Below, in pieces: positions 15,882 through 23,914 of a stretch of 64,000 nt of DNA. The translations under genes were made by a program, and so were the position numbers. The stretch lies in the NCBI RefSeq assembly GCF_016107305.1, contig NZ_RCVR01000008.1, positions 161,737 through 225,736 of the forward strand, read 5' to 3'. A model generated the notes under the pieces. The model was not told the DNA's origin. It searched no databases and worked only from the letters and a program-made list of their open reading frames with translations. Each line of letters begins with the position of its first letter. Within the stretch, counting starts at the first letter, position 1. Source of the stretch: Roseomonas sp. KE2513. GTDB lineage: Bacteria; Pseudomonadota; Alphaproteobacteria; Acetobacterales; Acetobacteraceae.

Positions 15882-17762
15882 ATGCCTGCGATAAAGCGTG
15901 CCAAGACGGCCTTTACGGCCGGGGAGCTGGCGCCGGAACTCTTCGGACGTGGCGACGTACCGGCGTGGGGCAACGGGGCGGCGAAGCTGCGCAACGTCTT
16001 CATCCAGCCGACGGGAGGGTTGCAGCGACGCCCGGGGCTGCGGCACCTGGCAATGCTGCCCGGTTCCGCTCGTCTCGTTCCCTACGAGGCGAGCACGGAG
16101 CTGACCTTCCTGCTCGTGCTGCTCGATGGGCGCGTACGGATTATGCGCAACGACGTCCAGGTGGCGGAGCTGGCCGGGCCCTGGACGGCGGCGATGCTGC
16201 CGCAGATCACCTTTACGCAGAACGCGAGCATGCTGCTGCTGCTGCATCCCGCGATGCCGCCGCAGGTGGTGCAGCGCGCCGATGCCGGAACCTGGTCGGT
16301 TGCGCCCTTCGTCTTCTCCGCCGAACCGTTCTTCCGCTTCGTGCCGGCGAGCGTGGGACTGACGCCTGGTGGCACGACGGGAAACGTGTCGGTCACGGCG
16401 ACGGTTCCTATCTTCGCCGCCTCGCATGTCGGGGCGATGCTGCGCATCGCCGGGAAGAGGCTGCGGATCACCTCCTTTTCCTCGCCGAGCGTGGTGGCGG
16501 CGGACGTGCTCGATGCGCTCGCTTCCACCGACACGACGGCGGATTGGCTGGAGTCGGCCTTCAGCGGTGCGCATGGCTGGCCTATCAGTGCCTGTTTCTA
16601 CCAGGGGCGGCTGGTGCTGGGCGGGTCGCGCGACCTGCCGAACCGGCTTTGGTTCTCACGCAGTGCGAATTACGAGAGCTTCGATCCGGGAACGGGGCTC
16701 GACGATCAGGCGATCGGCTTCTCGCTCGTCTCCGATGAGTTGAACGCGATCCGCGCGGTCTTCGCGGGCAGGCACCTGCAGGTCTTCACCTCGGGGGCGG
16801 AGTGGATGGTGTCGGGGGATCCTCTGACGCCGGCCTCCATCCAGGTGACGCGCCAGACGCGAGTGGGCTCCATCGTGGAGCGCAGCGTGGCGCCGATAGA
16901 CGTGGACGGGATGACCGTCTCGGTCGCGCGGTCGGGGCGCGCGCTCTACGAATTCTCCTACACTGACCTGCAGCAGGCTTACCAGGCGGACGACCTCGCG
17001 CTGATCGCGCGGCACCTGATCGTCTCGCCAGTGTCCATGGCCTATGACTCGCAACGGCGCTTGCTGCACCTGGCGATGGCGGATGGCAGCCTCGCGACTC
17101 TGACCATCTATCGCGCCGAGGGCGTGACGGGATGGACCGGGCAGGAGACGGACGGCGCCTTCCGCTGCCTTGCCGAGATGGAGGGCGTGGTCTTCGCTGT
17201 GGTGGAGCGGGCCGGGGGCTTCCGGCTCGAGCGCTTCGACGACGCGATGGCGCTCGACGCTTGCGTGGTCGCGACCGGAGACCCGGCGGGCACCGACTGG
17301 TCGGGGCTTTCCCATCTCGATGGCCGTACGGTCAGCGTGCTGGCGGACGGCGCACCGCGGGAGCTGGCCACGGTCCTGTCAGGGCGCATTGCTATCTATC
17401 CCACGGCTGCCTCGGTGCAGGTAGGGCTTCCCTTCGCCCATGTGGTGGAGCCGCTTCCGGCCGATACCGTCTCGACGACGGGCGCGCGGACGGGGCCGAT
17501 CCGACTCGTTGCCGCCACCTTCCGGCTGCTCGGCACCGGGGCGCTGGCAGTTGATCTCGGCCGCGGGGCGCAGCCGGTGCCGTTCCGTCGCTTGGACAGC
17601 CCGATGCTGGACGCGGCGCCGCCGCTCTTCACGGGCGATGTCACGGTTCGTGGCCTGGGTTGGCAAAGGGCCTCGCTTGCGCCGCTCTGGCGGATCGAGG
17701 GCGATGCCCCGCTGCCCTTCACCCTGCTTTCCGTCACCACAGAGACGAGGATAACCGACTGA
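15882..17762 (+). CDS. Tail tubular protein B-like nozzle protein
   Basis: 626 residues, beta-rich. The N-terminal pattern (AFTAGELAPELFGRGDVPAW, then AAKLRNVFIQPTGGLQRRPGLRH) is the signature of the podovirus nozzle family, whose usual opening is FxGGELSPxLxGRxDLxxYxxGxxxxxNxxxxPxGGxxxRPGTxFV. In the virion it forms the tail tip through which DNA passes. It is complete, and its stop overlaps the next start (TGATG at 17760-17764). The segment FYQGRLVLGGSRDLPNRLWFS is another conserved family block. Confidence 0.83.
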   Translation: MPAIKRAKTAFTAGELAPELFGRGDVPAWGNGAAKLRNVFIQPTGGLQRRPGLRHLAMLPGSARLVPYEASTELTFLLVLLDGRVRIMRNDVQVAELAGPWTAAMLPQITFTQNASMLLLLHPAMPPQVVQRADAGTWSVAPFVFSAEPFFRFVPASVGLTPGGTTGNVSVTATVPIFAASHVGAMLRIAGKRLRITSFSSPSVVAADVLDALASTDTTADWLESAFSGAHGWPISACFYQGRLVLGGSRDLPNRLWFSRSANYESFDPGTGLDDQAIGFSLVSDELNAIRAVFAGRHLQVFTSGAEWMVSGDPLTPASIQVTRQTRVGSIVERSVAPIDVDGMTVSVARSGRALYEFSYTDLQQAYQADDLALIARHLIVSPVSMAYDSQRRLLHLAMADGSLATLTIYRAEGVTGWTGQETDGAFRCLAEMEGVVFAVVERAGGFRLERFDDAMALDACVVATGDPAGTDWSGLSHLDGRTVSVLADGAPRELATVLSGRIAIYPTAASVQVGLPFAHVVEPLPADTVSTTGARTGPIRLVAATFRLLGTGALAVDLGRGAQPVPFRRLDSPMLDAAPPLFTGDVTVRGLGWQRASLAPLWRIEGDAPLPFTLLSVTTETRITD

Positions 17763-18202
17763 TGGCGCAACTCGCCCCCATCGTGACGCTCGCCGCGACG
17801 GGCGCCTCCATCTACGCCCAGAGCCAGCAGGCCGCGCGGCAGAAGAAGAATGCCCAGGTGCAGCAGGCGAATGCGCTGCAGCAGCAGCAGGCGCAGCAGC
17901 AGATCCTCACCGTTCAGGCCGCGCAAAACACGGCCGAGCGGCAGGCGCAGCTCGAGCGCTCCGTCGCCTCGGCGCGGGCCCGCCTCGCGGCCGGCGGGGT
18001 GGATCCGAACGACGGCTCCTCGGCGGCGCTCGTGACAGGGCTGCGCAGCACGGCGGCGGCCGAGCAGAGCAGCGACGATGCGACCTATGCCGCTCGCCTG
18101 ACGGCAGGGCGGAAGTCGCTGCTCGACCAGGACGCCTCGCTGACGAGCTGGGCGCGGGCGGCGCAGGGCCTTGGCCGTGTCGCCACAAGCCTTCTGGACT
18201 GA
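17762..18202 (+). CDS. Small internal-virion-like protein (gp14 position)
   Basis: 146 residues. A short hydrophobic start (APIVTLAATGASIYAQ) is followed by a Gln/Ala-rich helix (QQQQAQQQILTVQAA) and a helical, Arg/Ala-rich second half. In T7, gp14 occupies this place between nozzle and fibre and forms part of the DNA-ejection channel. The size and composition are compatible, but sequence similarity cannot be judged by eye. The much larger gp15 and gp16 partners are absent, so a different role is possible. Confidence 0.55.
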   Translation: MAQLAPIVTLAATGASIYAQSQQAARQKKNAQVQQANALQQQQAQQQILTVQAAQNTAERQAQLERSVASARARLAAGGVDPNDGSSAALVTGLRSTAAAEQSSDDATYAARLTAGRKSLLDQDASLTSWARAAQGLGRVATSLLD

Positions 18203-18241
18203 TCCCGACACACGCCCTGGCGGCAGAACTGGAGACCACTG

Positions 18242-20524
18242 ATGCCCGAGCATATTCGCATCGGCGACATCGCGCCGCGCGTGCAGTACGTGGCGGATGG
18301 CGCGCAGAGCGTTTTCGTCTATCCCTTCCCGATTTTCTCCCCCATCGACATGGACGTCCATGTCGATGGGCTGCTGGTCGGTGCGGGTTACACCGTTTCC
18401 GGTGCCGGTACCTCGCAAGGCGGATTGGTCACCTTCGTGCAGCCTCCGGCGGCGGGGGCCAAGCTCGTACTGCGACGCCGCCTGGTGATGGAGCGTGTGA
18501 CCGACTACCAGCCCAACGGCGTGCTGCGGGCGAACACGCTGAACGACGAGCTGGACCGCCAGATGGCAGCACTGCAGGAGCTGCGCGAGGAGCTCACGGG
18601 CTCGCTGCGCCAGGGGCCGGGCGAGGCCGGCGGGCGCTTCGAGTTGCCGTTGCGCCGGGCGCGCGCGAACCGGCTGCTTGGCTTCGATAGCCTGGGCGAC
18701 ATCGCCACCTTCTCGCGCGGGGAGGCGACGCTCTCGGCGCCCTTCCCCGGCGGGATCCCGCGGACGGTGGAGGACAAGCTTTCCGAGCGGCTCTCCGTGC
18801 GGGACTTCGGCGCGATCGGCAACGGGATTGCCGATGACGGTCCGGCGCTGCAGGCGGCCATGAACGCGGCCGGCGCCTCTGGCAAATTCCTCCAGATCGG
18901 CGAGGGAACCTATCGAACGAGGATACCGCTCACGCTGCCGGGTGCGGCGGCGGGGCTGATCATGCTGGGTACCATCCTCTATGACGGTGCCGGCGGGGAG
19001 GCGGCGCTGACACTGGGTGACGGCGCCGCGCTGCGCAACCGCACGAAGGTCTATCAGGGCCTGCGGGTGCTGCGGAACACGCTCTCCTCCTGGGAGGACG
19101 AGCGGGACATCGGCATCGTCATCCGCAACCAGGATTCGGCGCTGATCGAAATCCGGCAGGTCGAGCGTTTCACGATCGGCGTGCAGACGCTGGGTGTGGA
19201 GCGCGGCTTCGAGGACTGCGTGCTCCATCTCGGCCGCTTGGTGGACAACCGCTACGGCCTGGATGTCCGCACGGCGACGGCGGCGGCCTGGAACACCTCG
19301 GTGCGCTACTATGGCGGGCATTTCGCGATGTCGATCGCGACATGGCCGGACAAGGACCGCTACGGCATCCGGCTCTCGGCCGCGCCAGGTGCCTATGTCG
19401 CGCATAATCGCCACGTTTTCGACGGGCCGGCCTTCGAGCTGCAGGCGAGGGACCGGCCGATCGACGGCATCCCGTTTCTTATCCAGGTAAATTCGCGCGC
19501 CGTCCTGGCCCGAAACGTCCGGATGGAAGGATGCGACGCCTTTGTGGCGCGCCACACGGCGGGCGCGCAGGACCATGTCTATGAGGTGGCCTGGGCAAGC
19601 CAGGGTTATGGCGTGGACATCGACTACACGCCGACCGCGACGCGCGTGGGCAGCGTGGTGCGTGCCATCCACCAGGCAGCGCAGCACCGGGAGTCCACGC
19701 GTACGCTGGTGGATGTGCCGAATCTGCGTGCGGCGGCGATCCGCTGGAACCCGACGGATACCGGCTTCGAGAAGCTTGCCTGTCTCTCGACGAATGTCAG
19801 CGGGGCGCCGACGATGGTGGGCAACTTCGCCTTCCAGGCGCTGGACAGCTACTCGCTGAGCGACAGGGGTGTGGTCCTGACAGGCGGGCGCGGCCTCGGC
19901 TTCGTCGTGGACACGCGGGTCTGCAAGGAGTTCGCGTTGGCTGTCGATGCGGACAACCCGCGGCTGATCGTCCAGTGCTTCGGGGCCGGCGGCACGCTGC
20001 TGACCTCGGCGGACGGGGCGATGGTGCGGGCCTCGGGCATGTCGCTCACCTATGTCGTGGGGCCGCGCTGGTGGCAGGGCAATGCCGACAGCAACGACGC
20101 CGGGCTCACGCGGCTGCAGACGATTCGCCTCGCGCCGCAGGTGATGACCGCGATCATCGGCGTCGCGCGCATCGACACGGACTACGAGGTGCGCAGCCTC
20201 CGCCTCGCCTGCGATCCCTCGCAGAGCCCGGCGGTGCTCTACGGCACGCCGGAGCTGCCGCACGGTGTGCGGGAGTTGAAGGCGGAGATGAGCTGGGACC
20301 CGCCGGCGCTCGCAGCCGGCGCCTCGGCGCAGCTCAACGTGCCCTGCAACGGCGTACGGCCCGGCGATTTCGTGCAGGCGGCCTTTAGCCTTTCCACCTC
20401 GGGCGTCGTGTTTCTCGCCCAGGTGGGGGCACAGGACGTGATCACGGTCACGGCCTGGAATCGAAGCACGGTTTCGATCGATCTCGCGGTGGGCACGGTG
20501 AGGGTGCGGGCGGTGAAATCGTGA
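18242..20524 (+). CDS. Tail fibre/tailspike with T7-type attachment domain and beta-helix
   Basis: 760 residues, GGAGA upstream. Residues 1-120 resemble the T7 gp17 virion-attachment domain (VQYVADGAQSVFVYPFPIF, VHVDGLLVGAGYTVSG, TLNDELDRQMAALQELREEL). From about 175, SVRDFGAIGNGIADDGPALQ is the start of a pectate-lyase-like beta-helix, as in depolymerase tailspikes. The rest is beta-rich and presumably binds or degrades host surface polysaccharide. No catalytic residues can be assigned by eye. Its last codon overlaps the GTG of the next gene. Confidence 0.85.
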   Translation: MPEHIRIGDIAPRVQYVADGAQSVFVYPFPIFSPIDMDVHVDGLLVGAGYTVSGAGTSQGGLVTFVQPPAAGAKLVLRRRLVMERVTDYQPNGVLRANTLNDELDRQMAALQELREELTGSLRQGPGEAGGRFELPLRRARANRLLGFDSLGDIATFSRGEATLSAPFPGGIPRTVEDKLSERLSVRDFGAIGNGIADDGPALQAAMNAAGASGKFLQIGEGTYRTRIPLTLPGAAAGLIMLGTILYDGAGGEAALTLGDGAALRNRTKVYQGLRVLRNTLSSWEDERDIGIVIRNQDSALIEIRQVERFTIGVQTLGVERGFEDCVLHLGRLVDNRYGLDVRTATAAAWNTSVRYYGGHFAMSIATWPDKDRYGIRLSAAPGAYVAHNRHVFDGPAFELQARDRPIDGIPFLIQVNSRAVLARNVRMEGCDAFVARHTAGAQDHVYEVAWASQGYGVDIDYTPTATRVGSVVRAIHQAAQHRESTRTLVDVPNLRAAAIRWNPTDTGFEKLACLSTNVSGAPTMVGNFAFQALDSYSLSDRGVVLTGGRGLGFVVDTRVCKEFALAVDADNPRLIVQCFGAGGTLLTSADGAMVRASGMSLTYVVGPRWWQGNADSNDAGLTRLQTIRLAPQVMTAIIGVARIDTDYEVRSLRLACDPSQSPAVLYGTPELPHGVRELKAEMSWDPPALAAGASAQLNVPCNGVRPGDFVQAAFSLSTSGVVFLAQVGAQDVITVTAWNRSTVSIDLAVGTVRVRAVKS

Positions 20525-20823
20525 CGGCGCTGACGCGGGAGGAGATGCACGGCGCGTTGCGGAAGATCGTGGCGGACTACAAGGCCTTCGTCGAACGCGG
20601 CCCGGCCCCGGGCGCGCAGGAGGACCCGAAGGCCTTCACCGCCCATCACGCTGCCGCCCGCTCCGCGCTCGCCCATCTCGAGCACCTGATGAAGCTGGCG
20701 CCGAGCGAGGCGTCGGGGGAGGCGGGCAGCGAGGCCGGCACGCTTATCGCCGAGGCCCGCCGGTCCATCCGGCTGGCCGAGAAGGAAGACGGGGAGACGA
20801 TGGAGGATGACGACCAAGCCTGA
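20521..20823 (+). CDS. Probable small terminase subunit (T7 gp18 position)
   Basis: 100 residues from a GTG that overlaps the fibre stop (GTGA at 20521-20524). It is short, helical and ends in an acidic tail (KEDGETMEDDDQA). Direct sequence signatures are weak. The call rests on size, charge and position immediately before, and overlapping by 17 bases, the large terminase gene. Small terminases choose the DNA to be packaged, so this protein would decide whether cassette or chromosomal DNA is loaded. Confidence 0.55.
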   Translation: MTALTREEMHGALRKIVADYKAFVERGPAPGAQEDPKAFTAHHAAARSALAHLEHLMKLAPSEASGEAGSEAGTLIAEARRSIRLAEKEDGETMEDDDQA

Positions 20824-22264
20824 CAGCCCCGGACCCGATGTGAGGGGAGGGGATTTCCTCGAGTTTCTTTACGCCTGGAACCTGCGCACGGGCGTCGCGA
20901 CCCCCGGCGTGCATCGCCGCATCGCGCGCTGGCTGGCGGCGCGGGAGGCGGCGGGGAACCAGCGGCTGCTGTTGATGGCCTTCCGCGGTTGTGGCAAGTC
21001 CACGCTCGTGGGCCTTTGGTGCGCCTGGCGGCTGGCATCCGAACCCGAGCTGCGCATCCTCGTGCTGGCGGCGGACCACTCGCTGGCTGCGCGCATGGTC
21101 GCGACGGTCCGGCGCATCGTGGAGCGGCACCCGCTCTGCCGCCATCTTCTCGGCGGCGGGGAGACCTGGGCGTCGGACCGCTTCACGGTGCGCCGGCGCG
21201 GTGCCATCCGCGAGCCCTCGATGCTCGCGCAGGGCATCGGCGGCAACATCACGGGTGCCCGCGCGGAGCTGATCGTCTGCGACGACGTGGAGGTGGCCGG
21301 CAATTGCGACACGCCGGGCAAGCGGGCCGAGCTGCGCGAGCGGCTGGCGGAATGCGAGTTCATCCTCACGCCTGGCGGCACGGTCCTCTTCGTCGGCACG
21401 CCGCACTGCGCGGATAGCCTCTACGCGCCGGCGGAGGTGGAGGGCGCCTATCTCGCCACCTACCGTCGGCTTCGCATCCCGCTCCTGGATGCGGGTGGCC
21501 GCAGCGCATGGCCCGAGCGCTTTCCACGCGAGGGCGTGCAGGCGCAGCGCGACCGGGTGGGGCCGTTGCAGTTCCGGCGACAAATGATGCTCGAATGCGC
21601 GGCGGCGGAGGCGGCGCGGCTCGATCCCGCGCTCATCATTCGCTACGGCGAGGAGCTGGACTACCGCGAGGCGAATGGAAGGCCGCTTCTGTCGCTGCTC
21701 GGGCGGCGGCTGGCCTCGGGTGGCGGGTTCTGGGATCCGGCTTATGGGCGGCCGGGGAAGGGCGACAGCAGCGTGCTCGCCGCGACCTTCTCGGACATAG
21801 AGGGCAATCACTACCTCCACCGTCTTGCCTACATTACCCACGACCCGGAAGCATCGGACGACCCGGCGACGCAGCAGTGCCGTCGCGTCGCCGTCCTCGC
21901 GCGGGAACTGATGCTGCCGGTGGTGCGGGTGGAGACGAACGGCATCGGCAAGTTCCTTCCCGCCCTGCTGCGGCGGGAGATGGCACGGGCCGGCGCCCCC
22001 TGCACGGTGGTGGAGCATGCGAGCCACCGCCCGAAGGCGGAGCGCATCCTCGGCGCGCTGGACCCCGCCCTTGCGGCGCGGCGGCTCCACGCACATGAGG
22101 CGGTGTTCCGCACCCCTTTTCCGCAGGAGATGGCGGAGTGGAAGCCAGGGGCGGACGGAGCGCGCGACGACGCGCTGGACGCCATCGCCGGCTGCCTTCT
22201 GGCCGAGCCGGTACGCTTGCCGAGCCTTCCCCCGGCGGCCCGCGGCGCTTCCTGGCGAGGGTAG
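20807..22264 (+). CDS. Terminase large subunit (T7 gp19/DNA maturase B type)
   Basis: 485 residues. The ATPase half has Walker A AFRGCGKST (around residues 58-66), Walker B LIVCDDVEV (156-163) and the coupling motif FVGTPH. The nuclease half begins at WDPAYGRPGKGDSSVLAATF, with an acidic metal-binding residue, and ends with DALDAIAGCLL. This motor cuts DNA and pumps it into the procapsid. All expected catalytic motifs are present, so the protein looks functional. Confidence 0.9.
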   Translation: MTTKPDSPGPDVRGGDFLEFLYAWNLRTGVATPGVHRRIARWLAAREAAGNQRLLLMAFRGCGKSTLVGLWCAWRLASEPELRILVLAADHSLAARMVATVRRIVERHPLCRHLLGGGETWASDRFTVRRRGAIREPSMLAQGIGGNITGARAELIVCDDVEVAGNCDTPGKRAELRERLAECEFILTPGGTVLFVGTPHCADSLYAPAEVEGAYLATYRRLRIPLLDAGGRSAWPERFPREGVQAQRDRVGPLQFRRQMMLECAAAEAARLDPALIIRYGEELDYREANGRPLLSLLGRRLASGGGFWDPAYGRPGKGDSSVLAATFSDIEGNHYLHRLAYITHDPEASDDPATQQCRRVAVLARELMLPVVRVETNGIGKFLPALLRREMARAGAPCTVVEHASHRPKAERILGALDPALAARRLHAHEAVFRTPFPQEMAEWKPGADGARDDALDAIAGCLLAEPVRLPSLPPAARGASWRG

Positions 22265-22283
22265 GGGGGTCTTCCTCTCCGCT

Positions 22284-22511
22284 TCAGGCGGCGGGTCGGG
22301 GCAGCCGCAGCACCTCGCTGCCGTGCCGCGCGGTGCCCGCCGCCGTCATGGCGAAACGGCCTGGCGAGACCTCCTCCGCCAGGCCCATCCCGCTCAGCCG
22401 CCGCAGGCAGGCCTCGTCCGGCAGCCCGGCCGGACGGGTGCCGCCGCGCGTTAGGAACAGCCGGTGCAGCGCGGACCGGCAGCAGGTCTCGAGATACGGT
22501 TCGTTCCACAT
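22284..22511 (-). CDS. Small hypothetical protein, possibly winged-helix, opposite to the cassette
   Basis: 75 residues from the ATG at 22511. It is the only leftward gene inside the virion cassette. The second half (DEACLRRLSGMGLAEEVSPG, RFAMTAAGTARHGSEVL) has the helix-then-hairpin pattern of small winged-helix proteins, where xxxLxxxGLxxxxxxxxFxLTxxGxxRH is common. It could be a DNA-binding regulator or a moron gene. No homologue is claimed. Confidence 0.5.
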   Translation of the reverse strand: MWNEPYLETCCRSALHRLFLTRGGTRPAGLPDEACLRRLSGMGLAEEVSPGRFAMTAAGTARHGSEVLRLPRPAA

Positions 22512-22536
22512 CCTGGCCACACAGCAACCCTCATAG

Positions 22537-22558
22537 GCGCCCCGGCAAGTCGGGGCGC
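22537..22558. repeat. Hairpin between large terminase and lysis genes
   Basis: GCGCCCCG and CGGGGCGC form an 8-bp perfect inverted repeat with a 6-base loop, in the 123-bp gap between the leftward small gene and the holin-like gene. It could terminate, or be a binding site. Confidence 0.35.
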
Positions 22559-22634
22559 TGCCGAGCGGGATCAACCCCCGGACCACGACCTCTGGGGCAA
22601 GGATCCCCGCCCCTGACCCTTCGAAGGAGGACCC

Positions 22635-23000
22635 ATGCTGTCCTTTGCCAACGATTCCCAGTGGATCGCCGCGGCGGTCGACACGCCCTTCATGGCCCTG
22701 CTCGCCTGGATGCTGCACCAGCTCCGCCGCAGCATGTCCACCTGTCCGGAGCGCGAGCCGCCTGGGCCCACGCCTTCCCCACAGGCATCCTCCCAGGCCG
22801 GCGCGCTCGAGCGCACGCGGGAGGAGCTGAGCGCCTTCAAGCTGGAAGTCGCCCGCACTTATGTCCCGCTCTCCCTGATCCGGGACGTGGACGGGCGGCT
22901 GACCTCCCACCTCGTCCGGATTGAGCAGAAGCTCGACGAGGCCACCCGTACCGCCCACAGCACGGCCGCGCAGGTGCGCGTGCTCGCCGAGGACCGTTGA
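22635..23000 (+). CDS. Holin-like/spanin-like phage membrane protein
   Basis: 121 residues with a strong AAGGAGG site. One N-terminal membrane segment (WIAAAVDTPFMALLAWMLHQL) is followed by a Pro/Ser linker and a coiled helix (FKLEVARTYVPLSLIRDVDGRL, then RIEQKLDEATR). A single anchor with a periplasmic or cytoplasmic coil, directly before an endolysin, is the layout of many phage lysis accessory proteins. Which type (holin, pinholin, i-spanin) cannot be told. Confidence 0.5.
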   Translation: MLSFANDSQWIAAAVDTPFMALLAWMLHQLRRSMSTCPEREPPGPTPSPQASSQAGALERTREELSAFKLEVARTYVPLSLIRDVDGRLTSHLVRIEQKLDEATRTAHSTAAQVRVLAEDR

Positions 23001-23002
23001 AC

Positions 23003-23536
23003 ATGCTCTCCACCAAACAGGTCGCCGACGCCGCGGTCGAGGTTCTCGCCCGCACGCTCTACGCCGAGGCCGGGACCCGTCCGGTGCGCGCCATCGAGGC
23101 CCTTGCCGCCCTGGCCGCGAACCGCGCGCGCGCCGCGCTGCCACGGCCGCCGCGGGTGAAGGGGGCGGCACCCTTCGCACCCGGCGGCCACGCCCGGCTG
23201 CCCGAGCCGCGACCGAGGGAACTCGCGGTCGCCTGCCGCGATCCTTTCCTCTTCCCCACCTGCAACCCGCGCCACCCGGGCCACGCCCTTCTCGTCGCGC
23301 CGCCGCCGGCGGATCCGGCGCTCTCGGTCTGCCGCCGGATCGCGGCCCGTGCCCTCTCGGGCGCTCTGGTGGACCCCACGGGCGGCGCCACCCACTGGCA
23401 CACGGCCGAGCGGCTGCCGGCCTGGGCGGTGGCGCGGGAGGCCCTGGCCGAGATCGGCGGCCTGGTTTTCTACCGCCTGGAGACCGGCCAGGCGCCGGCC
23501 CGCCCCGCCGCCCCGGCCCTGGTGGCCGCCGCCTGA
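23003..23536 (+). CDS. SleB-type cell wall hydrolase (endolysin)
   Basis: 177 residues from the ATG at 23003. The SleB/Hydrolase_2 pattern is visible: LARTLYAEAG with the likely catalytic Glu22, EALAALAANRARAAL, ACRDPFLFPTCNP, and ATHWHTAERLPAWA near the end. Enzymes of this family cleave peptidoglycan and are used as endolysins by many alphaproteobacterial phages. There is no signal peptide, so release would depend on the preceding membrane protein. It is the last phage-like gene. Confidence 0.8.
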   Translation: MLSTKQVADAAVEVLARTLYAEAGTRPVRAIEALAALAANRARAALPRPPRVKGAAPFAPGGHARLPEPRPRELAVACRDPFLFPTCNPRHPGHALLVAPPPADPALSVCRRIAARALSGALVDPTGGATHWHTAERLPAWAVAREALAEIGGLVFYRLETGQAPARPAAPALVAAA

Positions 23537-23553
23537 ACCGGTAGAAAGGGGGA

Positions 23554-23910
23554 ATGGAACCCCTCATCCACACCCTCATGCGCGGCGCTGACTGGCACGC
23601 CGCGCAGCAGGCGGGCGGCTACCACGGCAGCGCCGACGACCGGCGCGACGGCTTCCTGCACTTCTCCACCGCCGCCCAGCTGCGCGCCAGCGCCGCGAAG
23701 CACCGCGCAGGCGAGGCGGACCTCTGGCTCGTCAGCGCGGAATCGGCGGCTCTCGGCGATGCGCTGCGGTGGGAGCCGGCGGCGGGCGGCAGCCGGCCCG
23801 GGCTATTCCCGCACCTCTACGCCGCGCTGCCGCTTGCGGCCGTCCGCGGCGCAGTCTTCCTGCCGCTCGGGCCGGACGGGCTGCACCGCTTCCCGTCCTG
23901 GGTGCCGTGA
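23554..23910 (+). CDS. DUF952 family protein
   Basis: 118 residues. It has the DUF952 layout: opening HTLMRGADWHAAQQAGGY, then DGFLHFSTAAQL, a Leu/Trp-rich strand, FPHLYAALPLAAV and a closing FLPLGPDGLHRF. The family resembles the ADP-ribosyltransferase-like fold but has no established activity. It begins 18 bases after the endolysin gene, on the same strand, and ends 4 bases from the convergent esterase. It marks the return to chromosomal genes, although it could be co-transcribed with the lysis genes. Confidence 0.8.
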   Translation: MEPLIHTLMRGADWHAAQQAGGYHGSADDRRDGFLHFSTAAQLRASAAKHRAGEADLWLVSAESAALGDALRWEPAAGGSRPGLFPHLYAALPLAAVRGAVFLPLGPDGLHRFPSWVP

Positions 23911-23914
23911 GGGG

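Larger units (their letters stand above)
9751..23536. mobile_element. Phage-derived T7-collinear virion cassette without visible integrase or replication genes
   Basis: The region runs from a divergent S24 repressor to a SleB endolysin. Between them are portal, scaffold, capsid, two tail tubular proteins, one internal protein, tail fibre/spike, small and large terminase, and lysis genes, in the T7 late-gene order. Every recognised frame is intact. Base composition is like the flanks. No integrase, recombinase, polymerase, primase or phage RNA polymerase is seen, no tRNA flanks it, and no convincing att repeats were found. The boundaries given are simply the outermost phage-like genes. Confidence 0.85.

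Noticed and set aside
17396..20263. 955-codon open frame on the minus strand opposite the nozzle, internal and fibre genes
   Set aside because: It is antisense to clearly phage-like proteins, has an Arg/His/Gln-rich composition and no recognisable domain. Long antisense frames are expected in very GC-rich DNA.
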